The translations under genes were made by a program, and so were the position numbers. The notes under the pieces are model-generated. The model did not search any database and was not told the DNA's origin. It saw only the letters and a program-made list of their open reading frames with translations. Shown in pieces: positions 48,455 to 59,475 of a stretch of 64,000 nt of DNA. Source of the DNA: Uloborus plumipes (taxonomy: Eukaryota > Arthropoda > Arachnida > Araneae > Uloboridae); NCBI GenBank assembly GCA_038373865.1, contig JAXGGA010001153.1, forward strand, positions 103,094 to 167,093, written 5' to 3'. Each line of letters begins with the position of its first letter. Positions within the stretch are counted from its first letter, which is position 1.

Positions 48455-49921
48455 AATTTTTTTTTCGTTAGAAAGGAAACCTTATCGAATGGGTTTTTAG
48501 CTAGGCCTCGTCTTTCTATGGCTTTAATTACCGATTCTACTATCTAAAAACCTCGAAAATTAGAGTTCAGTCTAAGCCTTTATTCACGCGATTGGTAAGG
48601 ATGTCATTGTTGACATGCAAGAGAGAAAACTTAATGATTTCAAATGCTTATCTGTTTCCAGTTTCTAATTGTTAACAAATAAAATACTTGTAATTAATTT
48701 AATAGAAGGTAAGTCGGGGGAAGATGCCAGTCGGGGAAAGACGCAAGTTTAATCATAATTCGTTTATGCATCGTCAGATTGCAATACTGAACCACTTGTA
48801 TAAATTGTCAGGTACAACATAGGATGTGGCATGGCCATTTGTTTGAATTCATTGTCTTTAATCGGCGTTATTTTTTATCTCGTGAGTATTTAACGTGGTG
48901 AGTACGACTTTTGTAATATTCTGTTCCTGATACTTAGAGCTCATAAACGTATTTGCTATTTTGAATACGATATTAGCAATATAAGAGAGTTATCTCCATA
49001 TATTATTTCTCTAAGCCGAATCCTATACCCGGTCGAAACTCGCTCACTTCTTTATCGAATTGCATGAAAATTTATGATTTTGAAGCTTATCCCGCGGGCT
49101 ATTGACGAAAATTAGACCCACCCTCTAAAAATTGTCGGTTCGTTTTTTATTCGAATTTCAGTTTTTGGGCACAAAATTGACTCTATCTAGCGAAATAATT
49201 GTCGTATCGTCTCCATTTTGATTTCATTCGAAAGATTAAAAATATGCGTTCTTTAGAACGTTTCTCCGCTAGCGCCGCGTAACGAGAATCTCGAAAATCC
49301 ACGTTTAAGCGACTTATAAGCGATTGAAGTTTGAAAAAGTTAAATTTTTTGCTCAACGGTTAAAATCGTTACCATTGTTGTTCAAATCAATTTTAAATGC
49401 GACATTTCAAGCCAAGGCTTAGTTCGGTAAACCTTAATTGTAACTTTTATTGTTTCAAAATACTATGGTAGTTTTGCGATAACGTTAGTATTTAGTTTAG
49501 TAGTAGTCTTGGGTATTTGATTTTTATATCTTGGGTATTTGATTTGATTAGCAGGGGAGAGAAACTAAGACACCAAATCTAACACATCCAATCGAGGACT
49601 GAAATCTTTGAACCTGAATAACTCAATTTTAAGTTTAGAGGTTTTTTTTTTTTTTTTTTTGCGGAATTCCACACGGGTCACCCAGTACATTATTATACAC
49701 ACACGATGTATGTAGAAGAGCGTCATAACACCGTAGAAATAAGCGTGTGTGGCATCTTCCCCATATACTTGGGGGAAGACGCCACATTGTTCAGAAATAG
49801 GTGAAATGAACTAAATTTCATTTATTTTTTGTGTTATTACACTGAACAGTATCGTGTAAAATAGAAAAGAAATGACTTGTACGTTTTCTTATGCTTTCGT
49901 TTAAGGAATTATAACTTTTAA

Positions 49922-51516
49922 CAAGAAGTTCTGTCAAGAACTAAACGAGCCTACTTTCCCGTACATCGACATCGGCAATCTAGCATCTAATCAATATTCT
50001 CTTGAATATCTGAAACTGAAAATTATGTCAAACATACCTTTATAACACTTAAAGCTGATTTCTAATAGCAAAATAACCCCTCTCATCAGATGATCAGGAC
50101 ACGTAAAAAGTAAATAAACGAGTAAATAAAGTTTTGTCGCACCTTTTAAAGAATGTAACTGCTATAGTTCTTCCGTAGAAAAATTTCACAATCGTTTTCA
50201 AATGAAAAAAAAAATAAAAATAAAATAAAAGTACAAAGAACATCAAAACACATTTTATCGAAGAAAGAAAAAAAACCTCGTTCGTTAATAAAATGTCTCG
50301 AATTTTATTTTTAATCCGTTGCCAGTTGTTAAATATAAATAAAGAATAAAATGCTCTCGTGAATGAAAAATTTTTGTAAACAAAGAAAATCGTCTGCCAA
50401 AAATAATAATAATAATAATAAATAAAATAAAACAAATGAATAAATAAACAAAAAATCCTCTGCACAGTCAGTCATTTTTTTTTTCAGAGCCTGCATTTCG
50501 GCCATGTTTGCGGAGTCGGAGTCGGAATCAGAGTCCTCACAGAAGATTTTTCAGAAAAGTACTTAACGTACATTTTTTATCAAAACTGTTTTCTTACAAA
50601 GTTAGTTTGAAGGAAATCCGCCTTTAAGTTTAGAATCAACATTCAATTTAAATTTCCCAGTAGGCGCTCATGTTAAAATTTTTTCTGAACGGTTCATCAT
50701 TGAACGAAAAATGGTTCAAATTGAAAAGTGAAATATGGGAACGAGTCTCTCCGAGATCTTTCGAACAAAAAAAGTTTATTCAATTCAGACGGTTCACTTA
50801 AAAGTTATTAGGTGGAGAAAGGTTGCTTGAACGGTTCAATGTTGAACGAAAAAATGTTCAAATTGAAAATTTAAATACGGTAATGAAGTATCCTTGCCGA
50901 TATCTTTCGAACAAAAAAAAGTTTGTTTAAATCGGATTGTTCACTCAAAAGTTATTAGGGGTGAGAGCTTGTTTGAACGGTTCAATGTTGAACGAAAAAA
51001 TTGTTCAAATCAAAAATGTAGGTACGGGAATGAAGTATCCTTGAAAAGATCTTTCGAACAAAAAAAAGTTTGTTCAAATCGGACTGTTCATTCAAAAGTT
51101 AGTATCGCGGGACCGGTTATTTGAACGGCTCAAAGTTGAACCAAAAATTGTTCAAATCAAAAAATCAAATATAGGAATGAGCTGTACTCGCCGAGATCTT
51201 TCCAACAAAAAAGAGTTTGTCCAAATCGGAATGTTCATTCAAAAGTTATTAGGAGGGGACAGACAGACCGACAGACCGACCGACCGACAGACCGACACAC
51301 AAATTCCCCATCTCAATACCCTACTTTCAAATTTTTAATTTTTCGATATTCATTTTACCTCTGTATTTTTTTACTTGGCGATATTTTTTGGACTTGGCGA
51401 TATTTTTTTAACTTGGCGATTTTTTTTGGACTTAGCGATATTTTTTAGATGCATTAAGCTACTTTTAATACTTTTTTCGTCTTTCTTTTATTTTTAACGG
51501 GAAAGTAGGCTAAAAA
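49922..51516 (+). mobile_element. Composite repeat family, copy B (uninterrupted)
   Basis: Runs from 'gttctgtcaagaactaaacg' and AGCCTACTTTCCCGT (49948-49962) to ACGGGAAAGTAGGCT near 51511. Four tandem units of about 145 bp have cores GAACGGTTCA(A/T) at about 50687, 50830, 50975 and 51123. A GACAGACCGACC-type run follows (51259-51295), then the end module with four CTTGGCGATATTTT-like units. The sites disrupted in copy A (hAT) and bordered in copy C (palindrome) are intact here, which makes this the reference copy. Confidence 0.8.
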
Positions 51517-51547
51517 GTAGAACTCTCATTTCATTACCATTTAAACA

Positions 51548-52086
51548 ATGCCTCGAAACAACAAACGTAAAGCTTAACACGCTTCTTGGTCCCAATCACA
51601 TGTGCTGCAATCTGTAGAAGATATAAAGAATGCACGACAAACTCTGTGGGCTGCAACAAAGATTTATGGAATTCCATATAAAACTTTGAAGTGACGCATA
51701 AAACGTATCACGGATGTTAAAAAAAAAAAAAAATAATAAAATAAAAAAAAAAAAAAAAAAACAGAAGAGTTAACCATTTCCGAGAGGAGAGCAAATACGT
51801 AGGGAAAGGTCCAAAGAAAGCAAGAAAAGGCGAGTAAGGGCAAAACTCATACCAAGAAACCTTCGAAAGTACAGAAGAAAAAGAGACATGTGAGCCAGTC
51901 ATCCCCAAGTGAAAAAATTCCTCTACATACAAGTGGTGATAGTTGGATGATGATAATAGTGATGATTTTTGTGCTGCGTGCAAAGGATACTTTTATGCTA
52001 AAAAAGGTTCTAAGTGTGACTGGATTCAGTGCATCAAATGCAACAAATGGTTTCACAAGGATTGCAATGATGATCTTTTTCACTGA
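51548..52086 (+). pseudogene. Pogo-type transposase relic: psq-like HTH and PHD-like finger, DDE core deleted
   Basis: From ATG 51548 the frame reads MPRNNKRKA, a stop, then LQSVEDIKNARQTLWAATKI and YGIPYKTLK, a stop and RIKRI. This is a Pipsqueak-like helix-turn-helix as in pogo/Tigger-type transposases. After an A-tract (51720-51760) the tail encodes CAACKGYF, then KCDWIQCIKCNKWFHKDC and a stop, the Cys/His pattern of a PHD finger. The catalytic DDE region expected between them is absent. Stops and frame changes make it non-functional. The N-terminal DNA-binding domain would have recognised the GGGGAAGATGCC ends; that is an inference from the family. Confidence 0.8.
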
Positions 52087-52454
52087 ATGAAATTTTTTGT
52101 GGGCTATCATTCAAATTTGTGCTGCTATTATTTTTTTCAAACCAAATATGACTAAATTCAGTTTGTTTTCTTTGGTTATTATGTTAGCGTTTAATTTTTT
52201 AATGTTTGTCTTAATTTTTTATTTATTGGGGTGTTATGGCATCTTCCCCGTATATATGTGGAAAATGCCAGAAATAAATGACTTTCTTCAACATTAAGTT
52301 TTGACTTCATTTTATACTTTGAAGAGTATTCATTGGTATTTATGATTAATTAAATTATTGAAAAATAAAGTGTATTTGTTTTTGGACTTGTTATTGCAAT
52401 TTCAACTGCAATAATCGAAAATTCCTTTGGTGTGGCATCTTCCCCCGATTTATC

Positions 52455-53275
52455 TTAAGGATTTTCAATTTCCACACTTAATTCCGCTTTTACGATGCGC
52501 AAAGTTTGCGAAGTGTAATTATTTTTCCTTTTATACGCTTCTCATGTCATGAAGATACAATTTAAATTTTATATGTGTTCTGATCCGCAAAGCTCCTCTT
52601 AATATGAGGTCGACAATCATGGTTGGGTGTTTTTTTTTCATTTAATGTTAGTACTTCTCAATAAAATATTCAAGTGCTTAACGAAAAAAAAAGCTTCAAA
52701 ACTATCGCAGTTTAATCCTTTTGAACCCTTATATAATTCACAGTAAAATAGGTTGGAAATTTTAATCCCAAAACTGTCAAAAAGCTTTACGGGCTGGACT
52801 TCCACTTTCATCCCATAATAAATCTAAATCTGAGAGTTAATTAGTTTTAATATTTGAAAAAAACTGCCTCAAAATTTATTGAGAAAACAAGTTCGGGAAA
52901 TTTTTATTGCACTCGGGTTTTGTAAAACAAAATAATGAATTGAAGCTTGCCGATTATTTTCCATAGAATGAAAATACGTTGATGGTAGAGAACACATAGC
53001 TCTAAGATACGACTGTTTCGAGACTAAATTGTGTGATACATTCTATAGAATGTTAAATGTGGAATTTGTTAAGTAAAAATGCTTCATCATATTTTACGCC
53101 TAAACTTGTATAAGACTCCCCTTATAACTTCTTTCATGTTAACCAGAAAATGAAACCCACCAGTTAGAGAAATAAAAAGTGCTCCTGCTAAAACTTTGAG
53201 GCATTGTACGATAAATCTCTGTCACAACACAATTTTTATGCTCCAATTTTATTATTGATTCATAACTTTATGAAC
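52455..53275. other. Intergenic, no gene recognised
   Basis: AT-rich, with no coding signal or repeat noted. Confidence 0.3.
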
Positions 53276-53859
53276 ATATCGCACCCTTGCTACAAAAGTG
53301 CCACAACTCAAAAATTGTAATTTTTGAGTTATGACCGTCATTAGACGTAGTTTACACGTCTCTTCCAATCTTCAAAAGAGCCAGAAGTTGCATTGAAAAA
53401 TCAGCCGCCAGAGGGCAGTTATGGCGTTTTGTTGTTATCAAAATGCACAGGACCCCTTCCACTGAAATGCCACATCTTGAGTTGTCGTCCAGCCGTCGTA
53501 GAGTATCGTGCGTAACTAACAATAATAGTTTGAGATGTATCGGTCTTCATATTGACAAATTCAAAAATACTAAAATGTGCCGAGTCAGCCCGGGAACAGT
53601 TTTTATGCAATTCCTGAAAAACCAGGCCCGTCATTTAGGGGAAGCAGGGGGGGGGGTCGATTCCCCCCCCCCCGCCCCCTGACTTTAAGAAATCAATATA
53701 TTTACATATAAGTGGGAGTGGATTTTTATGTTTTCCGATAAAATTGCATTGTGTTTGAGCCCTTTGCCCCCCCCCCCTCCTGGAAAAACTTGAAAGGACG
53801 TTGAATGTGGAAAACGTAGTTTTTTGAGTTGTGGCACTTTTGTAGCAAGAATGCGATAT
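53276..53859. mobile_element. MITE with ~38-bp terminal inverted repeats, ~584 bp
   Basis: The left ATATCGCACCCTTGCTACAA, continuing to GTGCCACAACTCAAAAA, pairs with the right TTTTTGAGTTGTGGCACTTT followed by TGTAGCAAGAATGCGATAT. An internal hairpin AAAAATTGTAATTTTTGAG follows the left arm. The centre holds opposed G- and C-runs (53650-53676, 53768-53778) and GC-richer sequence that may be a second nested element. No protein family was recognised. Confidence 0.8.
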
Positions 53860-54150
53860 AGTAAATTCAAAAACAGGCTTTGAAAAATCATTGTATTTTT
53901 AATCATGAATCGAACTGCTAATCTTTAAATTTCCTGCGTGTTCGTTTTTAATTAATGTACAACCCTTAAAAATACGCGTGATAAAACTTTTGAAGCGTAT
54001 TTCCAATTTTCAATGCGAGAAATACGCTTAGAGACGTTAAAATACCTCTACGTAGGAAGTAAATACATTTCTTGAAAACTTAAAAAACTCTAACACACTC
54101 CCGAGAAGAGTTCCCCACACAACATTATTGTTCTTGATCTATATATATAA

Positions 54151-56019
54151 CGAGAAGTTCTGTCAAGAACTAAACGAGCCTACTTTCCCTTACATCGACA
54201 TCGGCATTCTAGCATCTGATCAATATTCTCTTGAATGTCTGAAACTGAAAATTATGTCAAACATACCTTTATAGCACTTAAAGCTGATTTCTAAAAGCAA
54301 AATATACCCCTCTCATCAGATGAAATGGATAGGTAAAAAGTAAATAAACGAGTAAATAAAGTTTTGTCGCACCTTTTAAAGAATGTAACTGTTATAGTTC
54401 TTCCGTAGAAAAATTTTACAATCTTTTTCAAAAGAAAAAAACAATAATAAATAAAATAAAAGTACAAAGAACATCAAAACACATTTTATCAAAGAAAGAA
54501 AAAAACCTCGTCCGTTAATAAAATGTCTCGAATTTTATTTTTAATCCGTTGCCAGTTGTTAAATATAAATAAAGAATAAAACGCTCTCGTGAATGAAAAA
54601 TTTTTGTAAACAAAGAAAATCGTCTGCCAAAAATAATAATAATAATAATAAATAAAATAAAACAAATGAATAAATAAACAAAAAATCCTCTGCACAGTCA
54701 GTCATTTTTTTTTCTGAGCCTGCATTTCGGCCATGTTTGCGGAGTCGGAGTCGGAATCAGAGTCCTCACAGAAGATTTTTCAGAAAAGTACTTTAATACA
54801 TTTTTTATCAAAACCGTTTTCTTACAAAGTTAGTTTGAAGGAAATCCGCCTTTAAGTTCAGAATCAACATTCAATTTAAATTTCCCAGTAGGCGCTCATG
54901 TTAAAATTTTTTCTGAACGGTTCATCATTGAACGAAAAATGGTTCAAATTGAAAAGTGAAATATGGGAATGAGTCTCTCCGAGATCTTTCGAACAAAAAA
55001 AGTTTATTCAATTCGGACGGTTCACTTAAAAGTTATTAGGTGGAGAAAGGTTGCTTGAACGGTTCAATGTTGAACGAAAAAATGTTCAAATTGAAAATTT
55101 AAATACGGTAATGAAGTATCCTTGCCGAGATCTTTCGAACAAAAAAAAGTTTGTTTAAATCGGACTGTTCACTCAAAAGTTATTAGGGGTGAGAGCTTGT
55201 TTGAACGGTTCAATGTTGAACGAAAAATTGTTCAAATCGAAAATTTAAAAACGGGAATGAAGTATTCTTGATAAGATCTTTCGAACAAAAAAAAGTTTAT
55301 TCAATTCGGACGGTTCACTTAAAAGTTATTAGGTGGGAAAGGTTGCTTGAACGGTTCAATGTTGAACCAAAAATGTTCAAATTTAAAATTTAAATACGGT
55401 AATAAAGTATCCTTGCCGAGATGCTTCGAACAAAAAAAAATTGTTTAAATCGGACTGTTCACTCAAAAGTTATTAGGGGTGACAGCTTGTTTGAACGGTT
55501 CAATGTTGAACGAAAAATTGTTCAAATCGAAAATGTAGATACGGGAATGAAGTATCCTTGAAAAGATCTTTCGAACAAAAAAAAGTTTGTTCAAATCGGA
55601 CTGTTCACTCAAAAGTTAGCATCGCGGGACAGGTTGTTTGAACGGTTCAAAGTTGAACCAAAAATTGTTCAAATCGAAAAATCAAATATAGGAATGAGCT
55701 GTACTCGCCGAAATCTTTCCAACAAAAAAAAAATTCGTTCAAATCGGAATGTTCAATCAAAAGTTATTAGGGGGACAGACAGACCGACAGACCGACAGAG
55801 CGACACACAAATTCCCCATCTCAATACCCTACTTTCAAATTTTTAATTTTTCGATATTTATTTCATTTTTGATTTTTGTTTCTTTTTGACTTTGTTTTGG
55901 ACTTGGCGATATTTTTTTGAACTTGGCGATATTTTTTGGACTTTGCGATATTTTTTAGATGCATTAAGCCACTTGTAATACTTTTTTCGTCTCTTTTATT
56001 TTTCACGGAAAAGTAGGCT
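54151..56019 (+). mobile_element. Composite repeat family, copy C (expanded tandem array)
   Basis: Same order as copy B: AGCCTACTTTCCCTT at 54177-54191, then the GGAGTCGGAGTCGGAATCAG phrase, the tandem array, the GACAGACCGACAGACC run (55774-55800) and the end module ending in AAGTAGGCTA. The array has six units (cores near 54915, 55057, 55203, 55349, 55493 and 55640) against four in copy B. The extra pair is a duplicated two-unit block. The 3' edge directly abuts the palindrome at 56021. Confidence 0.8.
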
Positions 56020-56020
56020 A

Positions 56021-56622
56021 AGGCAGGAATTCAAGTGAAACAGGCGATCGCAAATTACAATCGCTGCTGGAAATGAATTACATTAGAACGTTTCTTGATA
56101 AAAACATCGTGACGTCAGCGTGACGTTTGCCTATGAAAAACGAGCTAGATAAAACGTCACAGCCTACTTGGCGAATAAGAGGAGATCGCTGACTGCTTGT
56201 GAGCTCTTATTGGCTCCACCCGTAGTGACGTCAGTTCCAAGTTAAGTTGCATTCGCATTTATTTAGCAATCGCATCGAAGCGATTCTAATGGTGTTTCAC
56301 TTAAATTCCTGCCTAAAGGCAGGAATTTAAGTGAAACACCATTGCAATCGCTTTGAATTGCAATTGCTACTGGAAGTGAATTACATTATCATCAACTTAA
56401 CTTGGCACTGACGTCACTACGGGTGGAGCCAATAAGAGCTCACAAGCAGTCAGTGATCTCCTCTTATTCGCCAAGTAGGCTGTGACGTTTTATCTAGCTC
56501 GTTTTTCATACGCAAACGTCACGCTGACGTCACGATGTTTTTATCAAGAAACGTTCTAATGTAATTCATTTCCAGTAGCGATTGTAATTTGCGACCGCCT
56601 GTTTCACTTGAATTCCTGCCTT
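56021..56622. mobile_element. Head-to-head MITE dimer forming a ~600-bp palindrome
   Basis: 56021-56316 and 56316-56622 are the same MITE as 30992-31300 in opposite orientations, joined at GCCTAAAGGCAGGAATTTAA. The outer ends are AAGGCAGGAATTCAAGTG and CACTTGAATTCCTGCCTT. The arms match for nearly their full length, including two GTGACGTCA motifs and GGCTCCACCCGTAGTGACGT. They differ mainly near the inner ends (56250-56285 against 56345-56395). Confidence 0.9.
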
Positions 56623-56874
56623 AAAAAGGACCTATTTACGTATATTTGAACGTTTGTTCCTTATACCAAGGCTTTACTAGATAGCGTTTTATACAGGCTG
56701 TATCATTACTCAAACCATCAATGGTAAAGATTTGCCCGCTAGAGAGCGCTGAACAAGGACCACCAAATGTTTGTTTACATTTATTAGCACATTGTTTCTG
56801 CTGTAAAAAGTGATGTTTATCCCATCTTTAAGGGTTAAAAATATTGATATAGTTAACTGAAGTGGAGTACAAAG

Positions 56875-57614
56875 AGCGCGTTCAGACTACGCGCCCGAGC
56901 TTCCCGGGTTCTTCTCAAAGCGTTCAGAGCTGCCATTTGGAACGCCAGAACTTCACAAATGCTGTCCATTGTAGACGCCTTAGCTTCCCGGGCTCAAGCA
57001 CAAGCAGCCCAGGAAATTTAGCTGGGCAGATAGGTCACGTGTTTGGGCGCTTAGCAAAGGATGATGCTCATTGGCTGAAATTTATTGGTCTTTCCTCTGC
57101 TAGGATTTACGAAGAGTGACTAAAGCAAAATCTTGAAAACACACACACAATGGTCAAAAATACGCACGCTATTTGCTGTGATGAATCTGAAATGGTACAT
57201 TTCCTTGAGAATCGGTCATTGCAGGAACAATCCTGTCAGATAAGCGAGATCGATGAAATTCTTTACTTACTGTTAGGCGTATTTCATCGTAAATTCCTTC
57301 ATTTAAAATAACATATTTCTCATTAAATTCGATAAGTCATTTCGATCCCACGCTCAACCATGACGGTAGATGAACAATAATTGCCGCCAAGGTTAAGAAT
57401 GGTATCATTTTGGGCCGAAATATAGGAGCGAATGCAGGATTGTTCCTGCATTGACCGCCGCGTAACTTTCTGCTGTTGTGTCCGCCATTTTGTTTCTTCC
57501 CGAAAGGCACAAGTGCTGTCCAGACCACAACTTCCCGGGCTCGGCCCGGGCAGCTATTTATGACGTCACGGCTTAAACGCCCGGGCGGCCCGGGCGAATA
57601 CTCTGAACGCAGCC
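56875..57614. mobile_element. GC-rich nested element with GCGTTCAGA inverted ends
   Basis: The left AGCGCGTTCAGACTACGCGC pairs with the right CGAATACTCTGAACGCAGC, and inner GCCCGAGCTTCCCGGG-type blocks pair with CCCGGGCGGCCCGGGCG (57570-57597). CAAAG occurs at both outer edges and may be a target duplication. Base composition is far GC-richer than the host. Frames of 85-118 codons are open, but the sequence is dominated by CCCGGG palindromes and resembles no protein. Confidence 0.65.
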
Positions 57615-57940
57615 AAAGTGAATTGATGCCGAAGGCCTTATTAGTACTGCTTTTTAGGGAAATAAATTCCCTTTTCAGGTAAAGTTGGCACAACTCATGA
57701 TTCAGTCATACGACATTCATTCATCTGTTTACTTTCTTCGAATTAGCAACATATAGCAATGGCGTTCAATTTTGACATCTCTGCATTAATAAAATATACG
57801 CTTAAATTCGCAGCCGATAAATAAAAATGTAGCAATGAAATAATATTGTTCTATTTACTATTTTGTTTCATTATTGTTGCTCACACGATCTTAATTGCTA
57901 CGCAAAAGCTCAGATGTTCATTTTGATAGCGTTGACCCAT

Positions 57941-58259
57941 CAGAGCGATAAATGGCGAATCTATTCGTCGAGACATTTCATTTTGATGCCCCAGAATGAA
58001 ATTTACTGTTATGAAGCGATGGTGTTCAACGGAAAGACGATTGACAACAAAACATATTATTTTTTAGTAACAACGAAATGAGCATATATAATCGCTTGGT
58101 ACTAAAGAGCAATACAAGTACGAAAAAAATAAACAAAACTACAATATTGCGACGACCAACGTATCATGGCGAACTGTGGACTGAATTTTAAAAAGTTCTA
58201 TGGCAACCCGTTGGTAGTATTGGCTCGCTTAGCGAACAGATTCGCCATTTATCGCTCTG
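57941..58259. mobile_element. Nested MITE with CAGAGCGATAAATGGCGAAT ends, 319 bp
   Basis: The left CAGAGCGATAAATGGCGAAT and right ATTCGCCATTTATCGCTCTG are exact 20-bp inverses. No matching target duplication was found (CCCAT against CGGTG), so the edges may have been altered. The interior is unassigned. Confidence 0.7.
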
Positions 58260-58859
58260 CGGTGCCAGTGTCGTTTCATAGTTAATTAATAATTAGAATC
58301 AATTAAAATGAAAAATAATTCGCTAACTAATTAAAATAAGCCGTTAAAATGCAGAATAAACCAACAAATAAAACAAGCTATTAAATAACGTTAAAATATA
58401 CTAAAATAGAATTGAATGCCAAATTGTAAAATGGTCGCCAACAAATTAACTTTTAATTTTGTCTTTTATTATCTGATTTGTAGAAATGTTAGTTACCATA
58501 AAATTCAATAGATGTCGCTGGACAAAGACCACCGTTTTTGTCCCAAGCATTTTGATCAAATGAAGCAGCCTGTATAAAACGCTATCTAGTGAAGCCTTGC
58601 TTATACAAATCCACAGTTTTCGTCAGATTTTCGTCAAACTTGGCACAGAGGTTCCTTGATGCACTAGAATTCACATAGCTGGGCTTTTAAAATTAAAAAA
58701 AAAAATTCCAAAAAACTCAAAACTGAAATTTTTTGTCTCAAAATGGCCATTTTCTTAATTTTGAATAGATAGAGTAATAGAGATATGATTTTAAGCGTAA
58801 AAATTGATAAAATTTAACACATTTAAATATGAGTATTTTCCAACAAAAATTACTATTAA

Positions 58860-59095
58860 CCCATTAATGCCTGACATTTATTTTCCAAAGATATTTTGGG
58901 TACTGGTTACACGGCTATAGGTACTGGTTACACGGCTATATTTTAAAAATGGTTATGTGCAGCAATCTGTTAATAATGAATTGAAACAATACCAAAGTTC
59001 TAATTGAATACTATTATTTGGTTGAAGTGCTCATTTTTGGTAAATTCAGACACTTTTTGGACCGTCCCTAAAAAGGGACGCTAGGCATTAACGGG
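58860..59095. mobile_element. piggyBac-type MITE, 236 bp, TTAA flanks
   Basis: The ends CCCATTAATGCCTGACATT and TAGGCATTAACGGG are inverted, with TTAA on both sides (58856-58859, 59096-59099). TTAA target plus CCC/GGG ends is the piggyBac signature. A 22-bp direct repeat (GGTACTGGTTACACGGCTAT, 58908-58951) lies inside. The Helitron relative at 45190-45215 shows the unoccupied site. Confidence 0.88.
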
Positions 59096-59329
59096 TTAAC
59101 AATGAATTATCAATTTAAGGCTCACCTATTTAATCCAACAAGAAAAACAAAGGTGAGTAAATTGTTTCTCAATATTATTACTGACCCAGGCAATGCCGAG
59201 TATTTTTGCTAGTAGATAAATAAACTCATGCGCTAGTGGTCCTCCTCCCCCAAAGTAGCACTGCTTTCTTCAAAAGAATACATCTTGAAGGAATATCCCC
59301 ATGATGCCTTTGTTGATCTAGAAGAGTTA

Positions 59330-59472
59330 GGGCCCTGCTCCACATTGACGTAAAGCAGAAAAATAAAGCAGAAACTTAAAATGGATTACATAGTGTTCCT
59401 ATGGAAAGTACCCGGATTTTCGGTTTCTGTCTTTGGTTTGATCGCGTTTTACGCTGATGTGGAGCAGGGCCC
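59330..59472. mobile_element. PIF/Harbinger-type MITE, 143 bp, TTA flanks
   Basis: The ends GGGCCCTGCTCCACATTGAC and GCTGATGTGGAGCAGGGCCC are inverted, with TTA directly on both sides (59327-59329, 59473-59475). A three-base TWA duplication fits PIF/Harbinger. Too small to code. Confidence 0.82.
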
Positions 59473-59475
59473 TTA

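Larger units (their letters stand above)
48707..52454 (+). mobile_element. Pogo-like (psq/PHD) DNA transposon, internally deleted and carrying an insertion
   Basis: The left GTAAGTCGGGGGAAGATGCC (about 48709-48728) is the inverse of the right GGCATCTTCCCCCGATTTAT. Exact edges are uncertain by a few bases. The GGCATCTTCCCC motif also recurs inside (about 49752, 49773 inverted, 52238). A transposase remnant lies at 51548-52086, and composite repeat copy B (49922-51516) sits between the left end and that remnant. The right ~420 bp match the start of the window (1-434). Confidence 0.7.
56667..58599. mobile_element. 1.93-kb DNA element, CAAGG...CCTTG ends, 7-bp target duplication
   Basis: The left CAAGGCTTTACTAGATAGCG, followed by TTTTATACAGGCTG, is the near-perfect inverse of the right end (...CAGCCTGTATAAAACGCTAT, CTAGTGAAGCCTTG). 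The 7-bp CTTATAC flanks both sides (56660-56666 and 58600-58606). The uninterrupted Helitron relatives at 41237 and 44970 show the empty site. It carries two nested MITE-like inserts (56875-57614 and 57941-58259). No transposase frame is recognised, so the superfamily is undetermined. A second, truncated copy is at 42617-42718. Confidence 0.85.
56637..59212 (+). mobile_element. Helitron-like element split by a CAAGG element and a piggyBac-type MITE
   Basis: A 5' remnant (56637-56666, 'cgtatatttgaacgtttgttcc') continues at 58600 as CTTATACAAATCCACAGTTT, then 'ggcacagaggttccttgatg', as in 41220 and 44970. After the MITE at 58860-59095 it resumes with AATGAATTATCAATTTAAGG and ends in the hairpin CCCAGGCAATGCCGAG, then TATTTTTGCTAG and T at 59213. 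Short and non-coding, it is a passenger Helitron. Confidence 0.75.

Noticed and set aside
50894..51124. Frame across the ~145-bp tandem units resembling a repeated peptide
   Set aside because: The unit length is not a consistent multiple of three and the frames break between copies, so no protein is maintained.
57337..57693. 118-codon minus-strand frame in the GC-rich element
   Set aside because: Open only because the sequence is GC-rich; lies over inverted repeats of a MITE-like element.
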